A stretch of DNA of 64,000 nucleotides, taken from Proluteimonas luteida (GTDB lineage: Bacteria > Pseudomonadota > Gammaproteobacteria > Xanthomonadales > Xanthomonadaceae). The notes beneath the pieces are model-generated. The model searched no databases. It saw only the letters and a program-made list of their open reading frames with translations, and was not told where the DNA came from. Made by a program: the position numbers and the translations under genes. Shown here piece after piece: positions 43,853-54,468 of this stretch (positions within the stretch are counted from its first letter, which is position 1; every line of letters begins with the position of its first letter). The stretch spans positions 99,238-163,237 of the forward strand of contig NZ_JAIWPT010000011.1 of NCBI RefSeq assembly GCF_021191695.1. The letters run 5' to 3'.

Positions 43853-44653
43853 TCAGTCGATCCCTGCGGTCACCGCGGTTTCGCCGTCGCGTTCGCGCGG
43901 CGCGACCTCCAGCAGGGTCAGCGGCGCGCCGTCCAGCCGGTAGTCGAGCGACTGCTGCAGGGCGTGGAGCGTCTCGACCTGCGCGCACAGTGCATTGGCG
44001 TGTGCTTCCAGCGCCACGCTGCGCGCCTCGATCCTGCGTTCGAGTTCGGCCTCCATGCGCTCGGCGCGCGCTTCCATGCGGCCTGCGCGGCCGGTGAACA
44101 CCTGCCACAGCACGCTGCGCCCGAGGCTGCCGGCCATGCGTTCGGCCGCGGCCTCGATGCGTGCCTCGAAGCCTTCGCCGAACACGTCCTGGTCCCAGCG
44201 CCCGGTGCCGATGGTGCTGTCGACGTGCGCCAGGGTGTCGGCGCGGAAGCGTTCCATCTGCCGCGCCTTGCGCCTGCTGCCGGTCAGCGCCTCGACCACG
44301 CCGGCCAGCGCGTCGAAGGTGATGTCCACGCTCTCGCGCGCCACGCCGGTGACCGCGGGCATCAGCTGCCGCGCGCCGTGCTCCATCTCCCGCAGGCGCG
44401 CGGCATCGGCCTCGCTGACCGCCTGCACCTGGCGGTCGACGCTGAGCGTGCCGTCATGGAAGAACACCTCCTTCGGCATGCCCTCGTCGCGATACAGCCA
44501 GACGCCGCCGGTATCGACCAGCACGTTGTACGGCGTCGAGATCGAGCACTGGTCCGAAGACACCCTGGGGCGCGCGGTGTCGTCGGCCTGCGCGAGCAGC
44601 GGCGCGACGGCCAGGGCAAGGACGCACGGCAGCGTGGCGAAGCGGGAAGTCAT
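43853..44653 (-). CDS. DUF2884 (YggN-like) secreted protein
   Basis: A 266-residue exported protein of the DUF2884/YggN family. A signal peptide (1-22, ending LLAQAD) precedes SDQCSISTPYNVLVDTGGVW and the family's long helical core (LREMEHGARQLMPAVTGVAR; a basic and acidic coiled coil around RMEARAERMEAELERRIEAR). Function is unknown; relatives are periplasmic. The ATG gives the natural signal peptide. Confidence 0.82.
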   Translation of the reverse strand: MTSRFATLPCVLALAVAPLLAQADDTARPRVSSDQCSISTPYNVLVDTGGVWLYRDEGMPKEVFFHDGTLSVDRQVQAVSEADAARLREMEHGARQLMPAVTGVARESVDITFDALAGVVEALTGSRRKARQMERFRADTLAHVDSTIGTGRWDQDVFGEGFEARIEAAAERMAGSLGRSVLWQVFTGRAGRMEARAERMEAELERRIEARSVALEAHANALCAQVETLHALQQSLDYRLDGAPLTLLEVAPRERDGETAVTAGID

Positions 44654-44743
44654 GGCGAGCGGTCCTGCGGGAATCCGCCGCCAGCATCGCGCCGCCGGGC
44701 GCGGATGACGCGTGCGGAAAGTCACGCTGCGGCGGCGAGGCGG

Positions 44744-46270
44744 CTACATCTCGCCGAGCGCGTGGATGGGATGGCGCTCGATGCGTCCGACCGCCGCGAC
44801 GGCCTGCTGCACGTCGTCGCGCGCCAGCAGTTCCGTGCGCCGCTCGCGGTACGGCACATCGCCCGGCAACGGCGGCGGGCGACGGTAATCCTGCACCCAG
44901 TCCAGCGCGTCGTCGCGGGCGTCGATGTCGTCGAGCATGTCCCGCAGCGCGGCGGCCGCGCGCTCGATGTCGCCACGCAGCAGCAGCGCGGCCAGGTAGT
45001 GGCGGGCCGAATCCGCGCGCTGCGCCTCGATGTACGCGAACGCGGCATCGGCATCCGCCTGCCGCTGCAGCTGCAGCGCCGCGTCCAGCTGGATCAGCGC
45101 CTGGACCATGCGGCCGTAGCCGCTCATCCGGCCGACCGGTTCGATCACCCGCAGCGCTTCCTGTGGCTGTGCGAGGCTGGTATGGAAGTTGCCGAGGTTG
45201 AGGACCTGGCTGACGTTGATGCTGCCCTGCTCGCGCATCTCGCTGGCACGTTGCAGTTCGGCCAGCGCTTCGTCGTGGCGCGCCAGCCGGCGCAGCGCGA
45301 GGGCACGGTTGTTGTGGAGCCAGATCGCGTCGTCCTGGCTGTCGAATCCGTCCAGCGCGGCCAGTGCGGCGTCCGCCTCGGCCAGCGCCTCGTCGTTGCG
45401 GCCGGCGGTCAGCAGGGCGTACGTCAGTTCCATGCGCAGGTCCAGCCGGGTCGGCTCGGCCGCGATCAGCGCCTGCAGCCGCGCGATCCCGGCATCGGCC
45501 GCGGCGCCGACATCGAAACGCGGATCGTCGCGGTCGACCAGCGCATCGAAACGGCGGTCGATGCGCAGCTGCACCAGCGCCGCCGGCTCGTGTACCCGCG
45601 CGATGGCCTCGCCCGCGCCGGCCGCGTCGCCGGCTTCCACGCGTGCGGCCGCGAGGTCGACCCAGAACGGACCCGCGCCGAGTCCCCGGCGGGTCCAGCC
45701 GGCATCGAACAGCGCTTCCAGCAGCGCGGTCCGTGCCTCGCGATGGCCGCGCAGCGCGTGCAGCAGTTCCGGCAGCAATTCGACCGGCAGGTGTTCGGCG
45801 CCATCCGGCCATTGGCGGACGAAGTAGGTCATCGCGGCAGCCGCGTCGCCGGTGTCGCCCAGGTGCAGCTGCAGTACCGCGATGCGGTACCAGTCGTCGC
45901 GTTCGTCCTTGCGCAGTGCCAGCGCACGCTGCGACAGCGCGAGGGCCTGGCGGGGCTGGCCCTCCTCCATGGCGATGCCGGCCGCCTCGTGCAGGATCGC
46001 GTGCCGCAGCACCGGGTCGAGGGCGGAAAACCCGGGATGCTGCAGCAACTTGTCCAGTGCACGTCCCGCGTCCTTGCGTGCGCCGGCATCGAACGCCGCC
46101 GTGGCCTCGCCCAGCAGTTGCTCGATCGTCAGGCCCTGCAGGCGCGCGTCGGCCTGCAGGTCCGACTTGATCGGGGGCAGCACCTCTTTCGGCGGCGCCG
46201 CCGCATGGCCGCCGGTCGCGGCAAGCCCCAACACGAGCGCCATCGCGGCGCGGCGCATCCCCTGCTTCAT
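44744..46270 (-). CDS. Secreted TPR-repeat protein
   Basis: A 508-residue exported protein. A signal peptide (1-24, ending GGHAAAP) is followed by many tetratricopeptide-like helix pairs (AILHEAAGIAMEEGQPRQAL; WYRIAVLQLHLGDTGDAAAA; IWLHNNRALALRRLARHDEA; LGNFHTSLAQPQEALRV). It probably forms a periplasmic or surface scaffold. GGGGGA six bases before the ATG supports the start over the longer open frame. No specific partner is indicated. Confidence 0.8.
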   Translation of the reverse strand: MKQGMRRAAMALVLGLAATGGHAAAPPKEVLPPIKSDLQADARLQGLTIEQLLGEATAAFDAGARKDAGRALDKLLQHPGFSALDPVLRHAILHEAAGIAMEEGQPRQALALSQRALALRKDERDDWYRIAVLQLHLGDTGDAAAAMTYFVRQWPDGAEHLPVELLPELLHALRGHREARTALLEALFDAGWTRRGLGAGPFWVDLAAARVEAGDAAGAGEAIARVHEPAALVQLRIDRRFDALVDRDDPRFDVGAAADAGIARLQALIAAEPTRLDLRMELTYALLTAGRNDEALAEADAALAALDGFDSQDDAIWLHNNRALALRRLARHDEALAELQRASEMREQGSINVSQVLNLGNFHTSLAQPQEALRVIEPVGRMSGYGRMVQALIQLDAALQLQRQADADAAFAYIEAQRADSARHYLAALLLRGDIERAAAALRDMLDDIDARDDALDWVQDYRRPPPLPGDVPYRERRTELLARDDVQQAVAAVGRIERHPIHALGEM

Positions 46271-46376
46271 CGTGATCCCCCGTCGACCGGGGAAGCATCG
46301 CCAACGCCCGCGCGCAGCGCAAGCCCGCGGCGCGGACGGGTTTGCGGATCGGCGCGGCGCTGGCGATAGTGGCGCC

Positions 46377-47381
46377 ATGTTCCGCTGGCTGCTGCCCTTG
46401 CTGTGCGTGCTGTCGACGTCGCCTGCGGCGGCCGCGGCCGCGAGTCCCGCGCAGGCGCGCGCCTTGGCCGGCGTGCTCGACGAGGCCGGGGCGCTGGCGC
46501 CACTGCGCACGGTGCTGGTCGCGCGCGACGGCGTGCTGCTGGCCGAGCGCGGCTATCACGGCGGCTCGCCGTCGCGGCCGGCGAACATCAAGTCGGCGTC
46601 GAAATCGGTGGTATCGGCGCTGGTCGGCATCGCGATCGAGCGCGGCCTGCTCGACGGCGTCGACCAGCCGGTCGCGCCGCTGCTGGCCGACCGGCTGCCC
46701 GCCAACCCGGACCCGCGCATGGCCCGGCTGACGGTCGGCCACCTGCTGTCGATGCAGGCGGGCCTGCAGCCGACGTCGGGACGCCAGTACGGACGCTGGG
46801 TGGCCCAGCCGGACTGGGTGCGCGCGGCGCTGGCGCAGCCGTTCGTCGACGAGCCCGGCGGCGGCATGCTGTATTCGACCGGCTCGACCCATCTGCTGTC
46901 GGCGATCCTCGTGCGCGTCGGCGGCAAGCCGACCCTGGCGCTGGCGCGCGAATGGCTGGCGCCGCAGGCGGGGTTCGCGGTCACGTCCTGGGACCGCGAT
47001 CCGCAGGGCATCCATTTCGGCGGTAACCAGATGGCGATGACGCCGCGTTCGCTGCTGGCCTTCGGCGAGCTCTACCGCAATGGCGGCCGCGCGACCTCGG
47101 GTGCGCAAGTGCTGTCGGCCGAGTGGATCGCGCAGTCGTGGACGCCGCGCACGCACTCGGTCTACACCGGCGACGGCTATGGCTACGGCTGGTTCGCGCG
47201 CCGCATCGGCGGCCACGACGTGCGCTTCGCCTGGGGGCATGGCGGACAGATGCTCTATATCGTGCCGGCGCTGGGCCTGACCGTGGCGATGACCTCCGAC
47301 GAGCACACCGGCACCGCCGTCTCCGGGCATCTGGCACGGCTGCACGGCCTGATGGCGGAGATCATCGCGACGCAGGGCTGA
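46377..47381 (+). CDS. Secreted serine hydrolase (beta-lactamase-like)
   Basis: A 334-residue exported enzyme of the class C beta-lactamase/EstB superfamily. Signal peptide FRWLLPLLCVLSTSPAAAAA; nucleophile SASKSV (SxxK, about 74-77); YSTGSTH (Tyr motif, about 164); HGGQM (third motif, near 288). LTVGHLLSMQAGLQ is the helix common to 6-aminohexanoate-hydrolase and esterase-like members. A true lactamase would have YxN; the Ser-Thr here favours esterase or amidase. It diverges from the TPR gene. Confidence 0.83.
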   Translation: MFRWLLPLLCVLSTSPAAAAAASPAQARALAGVLDEAGALAPLRTVLVARDGVLLAERGYHGGSPSRPANIKSASKSVVSALVGIAIERGLLDGVDQPVAPLLADRLPANPDPRMARLTVGHLLSMQAGLQPTSGRQYGRWVAQPDWVRAALAQPFVDEPGGGMLYSTGSTHLLSAILVRVGGKPTLALAREWLAPQAGFAVTSWDRDPQGIHFGGNQMAMTPRSLLAFGELYRNGGRATSGAQVLSAEWIAQSWTPRTHSVYTGDGYGYGWFARRIGGHDVRFAWGHGGQMLYIVPALGLTVAMTSDEHTGTAVSGHLARLHGLMAEIIATQG

Positions 47382-47617
47382 ATCCGCGACCCGGGCGCGT
47401 GCCCGGCCTGCTGCCATCGTCCGGTAGGCCGGGGCGACGCCCCCGACGTGCGGAAAGTGGAAACCCATGCGGTACGTGCATTGGCGACACGGACCCGCGC
47501 GCCACCGTTTCGCCCATGCGACGGTGCGTGACGTTGGCGCGTCTTCCGCCCGGGCGCGTCCGGCCCAAGATCGCAGTCGAGGCCGGCATGTCGCCGGCTC
47601 GTTCCCGGAGTCCCGCC

Positions 47618-48427
47618 ATGTCCCCGCTGCCGTCGCTGTACATCTCGCATGGATCGCCGATGACCGCGCTCGCGCCGGGCCAGGTCGGGCTGCGGCTGGC
47701 GGAGCTGGCGCGCGCGCTGCCGCGGCCGCGCGCGATCGTGGTCGCGTCCGCGCACTGGCTGGCGCGCACCCCGCTGGTCGGCGCCGCGGCGCGGCCGCAG
47801 ACGATCCATGATTTCGGCGGCTTTCCGCAGGCGCTGTTCGACATCCGGTACCCGGCGCCTGGCGATCCCGCGCTGGCTCGGCGCGTGGCCGGCCTGCTCG
47901 ACGCCGCCGGCCTGGCCCCGCGGCTCGACCCCACGCGCGGGCTCGACCATGGCGTATGGGTGCCGCTGCGCCTGCTGTATCCCGATGCCGACATCCCGGT
48001 GGTGCCGCTGTCGATCCAGCCCGACGGCGGACCGGCGCACCAGTTCGCGCTGGGTCGCGCGCTGGCGCCGCTGCGCGACGACGGCGTGCTGCTGGTCGGC
48101 TCGGGCAGCATCACCCACAACCTGCACGACTGGCGCGGCGGCACCGACGCGGCCGAGGCGCCGTACGTGCGCCCGTTCACCGGCTGGATCGAACAGCGCC
48201 TGGCCGGCGACGACGTCGACGCGCTGCTCGACTACCGCCGGCAGGCCCCGTTCGCCACGCGCGCGCACCCGACCGACGAACACCTGCTGCCGCTGTTCTT
48301 CGCGATGGGGGCCGCCGGCGGCGCGCAGCTCGGTGCGCGGCGCATCGACGCCGGCGTCGACATGGGGTTCCTGGCGATGGACATCTATCGCTTCGATGGC
48401 GCGCAGGCGCAGTCCGCCGCGGCCTGA
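47618..48427 (+). CDS. LigB/DODA-type extradiol dioxygenase
   Basis: A 269-residue iron or zinc-dependent class III extradiol dioxygenase-like enzyme, similar to 4,5-DOPA dioxygenase and E. coli YgiD. Metal ligands are expected at His in YISHGSPM (about 11), His in TIHDFGGF (about 64) and His in SITHNLHDW (about 167-170). Further conserved elements are LDHGVWVPLRLLYPDADIPV and THPTDEHLLPLFFAMGAAGG-like sequence near 215-235. CGGAG precedes the ATG. It may cleave catechols or handle aromatic amines; the substrate is unproven. Confidence 0.87.
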   Translation: MSPLPSLYISHGSPMTALAPGQVGLRLAELARALPRPRAIVVASAHWLARTPLVGAAARPQTIHDFGGFPQALFDIRYPAPGDPALARRVAGLLDAAGLAPRLDPTRGLDHGVWVPLRLLYPDADIPVVPLSIQPDGGPAHQFALGRALAPLRDDGVLLVGSGSITHNLHDWRGGTDAAEAPYVRPFTGWIEQRLAGDDVDALLDYRRQAPFATRAHPTDEHLLPLFFAMGAAGGAQLGARRIDAGVDMGFLAMDIYRFDGAQAQSAAA

Positions 48428-48507
48428 GCAGGAAGTCCGGACGGCTCCCGCGCGGTGCGCGTGCCGCGCGGGATGAACCGCGATCGGCATGCGAGCGGGC
48501 GGCACCG

Positions 48508-48536
48508 CTGACACCGGTGCTGCAATGCACAATAAT
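48508..48536 (+). promoter_or_regulatory. Candidate sigma-70 promoter for MFS gene
   Basis: CTGACA and AATAAT with a 17-bp spacer, 25 bp before the MFS start codon. Confidence 0.5.
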
Positions 48537-48561
48537 CACCGATTGCAACCGGAGACCCGCG

Positions 48562-49773
48562 ATGGCCGCCCCCAGCCCGTCGCCCGCGGCGCAGATGCCG
48601 CGCCGCACCTACACCCTGATCCTGTTCGCACTGGGGATGGGCGGGTTCGCGATCGGCACCAGCGAGTTCGCGATGATGGGCCTGATGCCCAACCTGGTGC
48701 GCGGCTTCGGCATCACCGAGCCGCAGGTCGGGCACCTGATCAGCGCCTACGCGATCGGCGTCGTCATCGGTGCGCCGGTGCTGGCGATCCTCGGTGCGCG
48801 CCTGCCGCGCCGCCAGTTGCTGCTGGCGCTGATGGGCTTCTACGCGCTGGGCAACCTCGCCAGCGCGCTGGCGCCGAACTACCCGACGATGCTGGTCGCG
48901 CGTTTCGTCGCCGGCCTGCCGCACGGCGCCTACTTCGGCGTGGCGATGCTGGTCGCCGCGTCGATCAGCCGCCCCGGGCACCGCGGCACCGCGGTCAGCC
49001 GGGTGCTGCTGGGCCTGTCGATCGCGATCCTGGTCGGCAATCCGCTGGCCACGTGGCTCGGCCAGCAGCTGAGCTGGCGCTGGGCCTTCGGCCTGGTCAC
49101 GGCGATCTCGCTGCTGACGGTGGTGCTGGTCGCGCGGCTGCTGGCGCCGGACCCGGACGAGCCCAGGCAGACGCCGATGCGCGAGCTGCGCGCGTTCAAC
49201 CGCAGCCAGGTGTGGCTGGCGCTGCTGATCGGCTCGATCGGGTTCGCCGGCATGTTCTGCGTCTTCAGCTACCTGGCGCCGACGCTGACCCAGGTCACCG
49301 GCGTCGCCGAATCGTGGATCCCGGTCGCGCTGGCGGCGTTCGGCTGCGGCGCGATCCTCGGCAATCTCGCCGGCGGCTGGCTGGTCGACCGCTTCGCGTT
49401 CCGCGCGGTCGCGATCGTGCTGGCGTGGTCGCTGTGCGTGCTGCTGCTGTTCCCGCTGGCCGCCCACGCGGTCTGGTCGATCCTGCCGGCGATCGTCGCC
49501 GTCGGCACGATGGGCGCGCTGGCGCCGGTGCTGCAGACCCGGCTGATGGATGTCGCCGGCGATGCGCAGACCCTGGCCGCGGCCTCCAACCATGCCGCGT
49601 TCAACGTCGCCAACGCGCTGGGACCGTGGTTCGGCGGGATGGCGATCAGCGCGGGTCTGGGCTGGACCTCGACCGGCTACGTCGGTGCCGCGACCGCGGC
49701 CGCCGGGCTGCTGGTCTATGCCTGGGCGCGACGCGACGAGCGCCGCCCGCGCGAGGCGCCGGCGTCCTGCTGA
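48562..49773 (+). CDS. MFS exporter, AraJ/YdhP (DHA1) type
   Basis: A 403-residue inner-membrane transporter with twelve helices. The N-terminus (LGMGGFAIGTSEFAMMGLMP) and AYAIGVVIGAPVLAILGARL (motif A region) are typical of the AraJ/YdhP sugar-efflux and drug-efflux branch. RFVAGLPHGAYFGVAMLVAA is the usual fourth-helix motif, and the second half repeats the fold (GWLVDRFAFRAVAIVLAWSL). CGGAGACCC precedes the ATG. Efflux of arabinose-like sugars or drugs is possible; neither is proven. Confidence 0.88.
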   Translation: MAAPSPSPAAQMPRRTYTLILFALGMGGFAIGTSEFAMMGLMPNLVRGFGITEPQVGHLISAYAIGVVIGAPVLAILGARLPRRQLLLALMGFYALGNLASALAPNYPTMLVARFVAGLPHGAYFGVAMLVAASISRPGHRGTAVSRVLLGLSIAILVGNPLATWLGQQLSWRWAFGLVTAISLLTVVLVARLLAPDPDEPRQTPMRELRAFNRSQVWLALLIGSIGFAGMFCVFSYLAPTLTQVTGVAESWIPVALAAFGCGAILGNLAGGWLVDRFAFRAVAIVLAWSLCVLLLFPLAAHAVWSILPAIVAVGTMGALAPVLQTRLMDVAGDAQTLAAASNHAAFNVANALGPWFGGMAISAGLGWTSTGYVGAATAAAGLLVYAWARRDERRPREAPASC

Positions 49774-49843
49774 GGCCCGCCTTCACGCCCGGCAGCGGGC
49801 GCCGCGGCAAGACTGCATGGCAACCCCACATGCGGAGTGCGTC

Positions 49844-50521
49844 ATGGCAACCCGGAAACGCAAGCCCGGAAAGGACGCCGAAACGCTGGCGAAGCTGATC
49901 GAGGACATCGACATCGCGATGCTCACCACCGTCGGTCCCGGTGGTGACCTCGTCAGCCGGCCGCTGTCGACGCAGAAGGCGCAGTTCGACGGCGAGCGCG
50001 TCTGGTTCTTCGTCGCGTCCGACAGCCCGAAGGTCGCCGAGATCCGCCGCAACGGCAAGGTCAACCTCGCCTATGCCTCGCAGTCGCGCAATACCTACGT
50101 CTCGCTGGCCGGCGACGCGCGCATCAACACCGACCGGGCGAAGATCGAAGCGTTCTGGAACGACGCGCTGAAGGCGTTCTTCCCCGGCGGCATCGACGAT
50201 CCGACCCTGACCCTGCTCGAGGTGCAGGTGCGCACCGCCGAATACTGGGATGGTCCCGGTTCGCTGATCGGCAAGGCGGTCGCCTTCGCCGTCGCGCGCG
50301 TGACCGGGCGCGAGGAGGTCATGGGCGAGAACCGCATCATCGACATGCGGGGCCGCAAGACCTCGCGCCTGCCGCCGTCGCACGCCGATGCGCGTGGCGG
50401 GGCGAAGAAGACGCCTGCCAGGAAGGCCGCCGCAAAGAAGGGCGCGGCGAAGAAGACCGCTGCGAAGAAGGGCACCGCAAAGAAGGGCACGGCGAAGAAG
50501 GGCGCCGCGAATCCGACGTAG
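49844..50521 (+). CDS. FMN-binding stress protein with histone H1-like Lys/Ala tail
   Basis: A 225-residue protein. Residues 10-150 are a pyridoxamine-phosphate-oxidase-like flavin-binding split barrel of the general-stress-protein-26 type (IDIAMLTTVGPGGDLVSRPL; VWFFVASDSPKVAEIRRNGK; YVSLAGDARINTDRAKIEAF). From about 185 to the end the tail is almost only Ala, Lys, Gly and Thr (KKTAAKKGTAKKGTAKKGAA), like the AlgP/histone H1-like DNA-binding tails of gammaproteobacteria. The tail is encoded by near-tandem GCGAAGAAGGGC units. GGAG lies eight bases before the ATG. It may bind DNA as well as flavin. Confidence 0.85.
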   Translation: MATRKRKPGKDAETLAKLIEDIDIAMLTTVGPGGDLVSRPLSTQKAQFDGERVWFFVASDSPKVAEIRRNGKVNLAYASQSRNTYVSLAGDARINTDRAKIEAFWNDALKAFFPGGIDDPTLTLLEVQVRTAEYWDGPGSLIGKAVAFAVARVTGREEVMGENRIIDMRGRKTSRLPPSHADARGGAKKTPARKAAAKKGAAKKTAAKKGTAKKGTAKKGAANPT

Positions 50522-50542
50522 GTCGGCCCCACGCGGCCGACG
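50519..50542. repeat. REP-like palindrome
   Basis: GTAGGTCGGCCCCACGCGGC followed by CGAC, the same family as in the 88-bp repeats, directly at the end of the flavoprotein gene (its stop lies within). Confidence 0.6.
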
Positions 50543-50764
50543 TGCGCGTGACGGATTCGCGAGGGGGCGTGGAACCCGCGCGATGCGGCTGACCCGCGGC
50601 CCTGGCGTCGGGGCCTTGCCCCGACTTGCGACCAGGGCGCCTCCGGAATCGGCGAAGGACCTTTGTTTCCCGGTGACGCGGGCGTCCGGGGAACCGTGCG
50701 ACCGCACCGGCAGCGACAGCCGCCGCAGGTTCGCGTCACACTGTCCGCTCCCACCGATGTGGCC

Positions 50765-51319
50765 ATGCCGATGACCCTGCCCGATACCGAGTTCGATCCC
50801 GACGACAACTTCGCGGCCGGCGATGCCGACGGCATCGATCTCGACGACGACGCGGCGGTCGAGGTGCTGGTCTGGCAACTGCTGCTGCTGATCAACCCGG
50901 GCGACGAGGAATCGGCCGCGCAGCAGTTCCGCGACTGGCAGGAGGCGACGGCCGGCGCCGACGACGACCGGCTGGTGCCTGCGCTGCAGGCGACCATCGA
51001 CTGGAAGTCCGGGTTCCATGTCGCCGAGGAGGATCCGGGCACGCTGATCGACGCGATCAACGAACTGGCTGCGCGCTACAACCTCGACCTGGACTGGGGC
51101 GTCGAGGATCCGACCGACGCGGAGTTCCTGGATGGCGCATCGCCGCACGCGCTGCTCGAACTGGCCTACGACCAGCTGCGCGTCGACGGCTACACCCTGT
51201 GGACGCGCGAGACCGGCGGCGACACGCTGGCCGGCTGGTTCGCCGCGCGCGACGACGACGAGGCGGTGCGGCTGGTCGCGCATGCGCTGGGCATCGAGGT
51301 CCGGCCCGGCGCGGGCTGA
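50765..51319 (+). CDS. Acidic hypothetical protein
   Basis: A 184-residue soluble, strongly acidic protein (DTEFDPDDNFAAGDADGIDL; DDEAVRLVAHALGIEVRPGA). The central part, VLVWQLLLLINPGDEESAAQ then FRDWQEATA, looks helical. No signal peptide or known domain. An alternative ATG lies six bases further. The 243-bp spacer before it contains one REP-like palindrome and nothing else recognisable. Confidence 0.68.
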   Translation: MPMTLPDTEFDPDDNFAAGDADGIDLDDDAAVEVLVWQLLLLINPGDEESAAQQFRDWQEATAGADDDRLVPALQATIDWKSGFHVAEEDPGTLIDAINELAARYNLDLDWGVEDPTDAEFLDGASPHALLELAYDQLRVDGYTLWTRETGGDTLAGWFAARDDDEAVRLVAHALGIEVRPGAG

Positions 51320-51443
51320 CGGCGCCGGCGACGTGCCGGATGCGCGCCGGCGGTGCGCGACATCCGCACGTCATCCTGCCTTCGCACCCGGTTTCATCCT
51401 CCGGTGCTAGCGTTGCCCCGTCGGTGCGGTACGGGAGGGTGCG

Positions 51444-51839
51444 ATGGGCAACATGAATGCGATGCTTTCAGGCCTTGCCGGGCTTCGGTTTCGGGACATC
51501 GCGGCGGCGCTGGCGCTGTTGTGCCCGCTGTCCGCGTTTGCCGGCGATGCCGGCCGTCAGGACGCCCCGGCGGTGCCGGCGCCGGACCTGGCGGTCGAGG
51601 CGGCGGACGAGGCCCCGTGGCTGCAGCCGATCCGGCGCGATACGCCGATCGGCAGCATGGCGTCGCTGCGGGCCGAATACCGGCGCATCGTCGAACTGCG
51701 CCGCGCGCAGCTGGAACCGGAGTACGAACGCCGCCTCGCCGACGAGGGCCAGGCCAGCGCCGATGCATGGCGCGACCAGACCCTGCGCGAGGTCGTGCGC
51801 CGCGACCGCCGCGACCTCAAGGCACGCGTGAGCCGCTGA
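51444..51839 (+). CDS. Secreted hypothetical protein
   Basis: A 131-residue protein with a signal peptide (DIAAALALLCPLSAFAGDAG) and a charged helical C-terminal half (SLRAEYRRIVELRRAQLEPE; LREVVRRDRRDLKARVSR). GGGAGGG shortly before the ATG is a strong ribosome site. No recognised domain. Confidence 0.7.
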   Translation: MGNMNAMLSGLAGLRFRDIAAALALLCPLSAFAGDAGRQDAPAVPAPDLAVEAADEAPWLQPIRRDTPIGSMASLRAEYRRIVELRRAQLEPEYERRLADEGQASADAWRDQTLREVVRRDRRDLKARVSR

Positions 51840-51898
51840 GGCGCGGTCCGCTGCGGCGGACCTTGCGTGCGGGCAAGTGCCGCGGGGCGGACTGCCGG

Positions 51899-51992
51899 TG
51901 TCGGGGGCGTTGCCCCGACCTACGGGCGGGAGCCCCTGGAATCGGAGCGGGCAGCCCTGATCCCCTGTAGGTCGGCCCTACGCGGCCGACGC
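51899..51992. repeat. Two REP-like palindromes
   Basis: GTCGGGGGCGTTGCCCCGAC and GTAGGTCGGCCCTACGCGGC, from the same family as the 88-bp repeats, between convergent genes. Confidence 0.65.
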
Positions 51993-52057
51993 GCATGGCT
52001 CGCGATCGGGGTGCTCCGGCAATCGGCGACGAAACCGGATTTCCGCCGCCGGCGCGC

Positions 52058-53053
<996 letters not shown>

Positions 53054-53078
53054 TGCGGTACTCCGTGGGGGACGCCGC

Positions 53079-54239
53079 TCAGTCTGGACCCTTTCGCGGC
53101 AAGCCGGTGTCGAGGTCGGCCGGGGTCACCGTTTCCGCGCCGGGCGAACGCACGTCCGCCGGTCGTGGCGAGGCCGGGCGATGGCCGCCGTCGACATCCG
53201 CGCGGCCGATCTCGTTGCGCATCCGCGGCAGCGCCTCGGGATGGTGCGCGTCGAGGAAGGCGAGCATGCGCTCGCGCACCGCGCAGCGCAGGTCGAACAG
53301 TTCGCCCGAGTCGCGCGCGCTGACCAGCAGGCGCACCTCGATGGTGTGGCGGTCGGTCTCGGTGACCTGGGTCACGCAGACGCGGCCGTCCCAGCGCGGG
53401 TCGGATTCGCAGATGCGCTGCAGTTCGTCGCGGATCGCCGCGACCGGTGCGCGATGGTCGAGCCACAGGAACGCGGTGCCCAGCAGCTGCGCGCTGGTCC
53501 GGGTCCAGTTCTGGAACGGATTGGCGATGAACCACTGCAGCGGCACGATCATGCGGCGCTCGTCCCAGATGCGCACCACCACGTAGGTGGCGGTGATCTC
53601 CTCGATCCGGCCCCATTCGCCCTCGACGATGACCACGTCGTCGAGCCGGATGGGCTGGGCCAGTGCGATCTGCAGGCCGGCGATCAGGTTGCCGAACACC
53701 GGCTGCGCGGCGACGCCGGCGACCAGGCCGATGATGCCGGCCGAGGCCAGCAGCGCCGCGCCGACCTGGCGGATCTGCGGAAACGTCATCAGCGCCAGCG
53801 CCACGCCGACCAGCACCACCGCGCCCTGCAGCACGCGGGCGATGACCCGGGTCTGGGTCTGCACCCGGCGCGCGGCGAGATTGTCGACGACGTCGATCGG
53901 GTGGTCACGCAGGATCCGGCCCTCGACCGCGCCGATCATCCGCGCCACCAGCCAGGTCAGGCACAGCAGCCCGCCGATGCCCAGCCAGTGCCGCATCTGC
54001 CCGGCGACTTCCGGGTCGAGCGGAGTGAAGCGCAGCGCGATGGCGAGGAACAGCAGCGGCAGCGCGATCGATGCGGGAACCGCCACGACCTCCGCGACGC
54101 GTGCGCGCAGGTGTTCGGCCGCCCGGCGGCTGGCCACCTGCGCCAGCCGCTGGAGGCCGCGGTGGACGACGAAGCCGAGTACCAGCGCGACCAGTACCGG
54201 CCATGCCGATGCGGCGATGTGGTTCCAGTCCGGGGACAT
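53079..54239 (-). CDS. MscS-family mechanosensitive channel
   Basis: A 386-residue inner-membrane channel. About four N-terminal helices lead into the pore helix and MscS beta domain ([20 protein letters not shown] then [40 protein letters not shown]). An alpha/beta C-terminal region follows and the tail ([20 protein letters not shown]) is probably disordered. It releases solutes on osmotic downshock. The start is the ATG of [11 protein letters not shown]. Confidence 0.9.
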   Translation of the reverse strand: MSPDWNHIAASAWPVLVALVLGFVVHRGLQRLAQVASRRAAEHLRARVAEVVAVPASIALPLLFLAIALRFTPLDPEVAGQMRHWLGIGGLLCLTWLVARMIGAVEGRILRDHPIDVVDNLAARRVQTQTRVIARVLQGAVVLVGVALALMTFPQIRQVGAALLASAGIIGLVAGVAAQPVFGNLIAGLQIALAQPIRLDDVVIVEGEWGRIEEITATYVVVRIWDERRMIVPLQWFIANPFQNWTRTSAQLLGTAFLWLDHRAPVAAIRDELQRICESDPRWDGRVCVTQVTETDRHTIEVRLLVSARDSGELFDLRCAVRERMLAFLDAHHPEALPRMRNEIGRADVDGGHRPASPRPADVRSPGAETVTPADLDTGLPRKGPD

Positions 54240-54347
54240 GCCTGCTCCTGCGATGCGGAAGGGAACGCCCGATTGTGCAGTGCAGCAGGTGGATGCGGTG
54301 TCGACGGGAACGCGGCGGCGCGCGCGGGAAACGGTGCCGCGCGTCGC

Positions 54348-54434
54348 TCAGCGCAGCCACGCCGCGGCGAACGCGACGGCGACCAGCACGACGGCGGCAA
54401 GGAGCCCGGCGCGGCGCAGGTGGCGGTGCATCAT
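54348..54434 (-). CDS. Single-helix membrane peptide
   Basis: A 28-residue peptide, MMHRHLRRAGLLAAVVLVAV at the start, ending AFAAAWLR. It is basic at the N-terminus followed by a single hydrophobic helix. GGAGGATCG before the first ATG looks like a good ribosome site. It follows the flavoprotein gene by 34 bp on the same strand. Its coding status is uncertain, but position and sequence are plausible for a small subunit of the respiratory cluster. Confidence 0.5.
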   Translation of the reverse strand: MMHRHLRRAGLLAAVVLVAVAFAAAWLR

Positions 54435-54468
54435 CGGGGCGATCCTCCGTGGCGAAGCGGGGCCGGCA

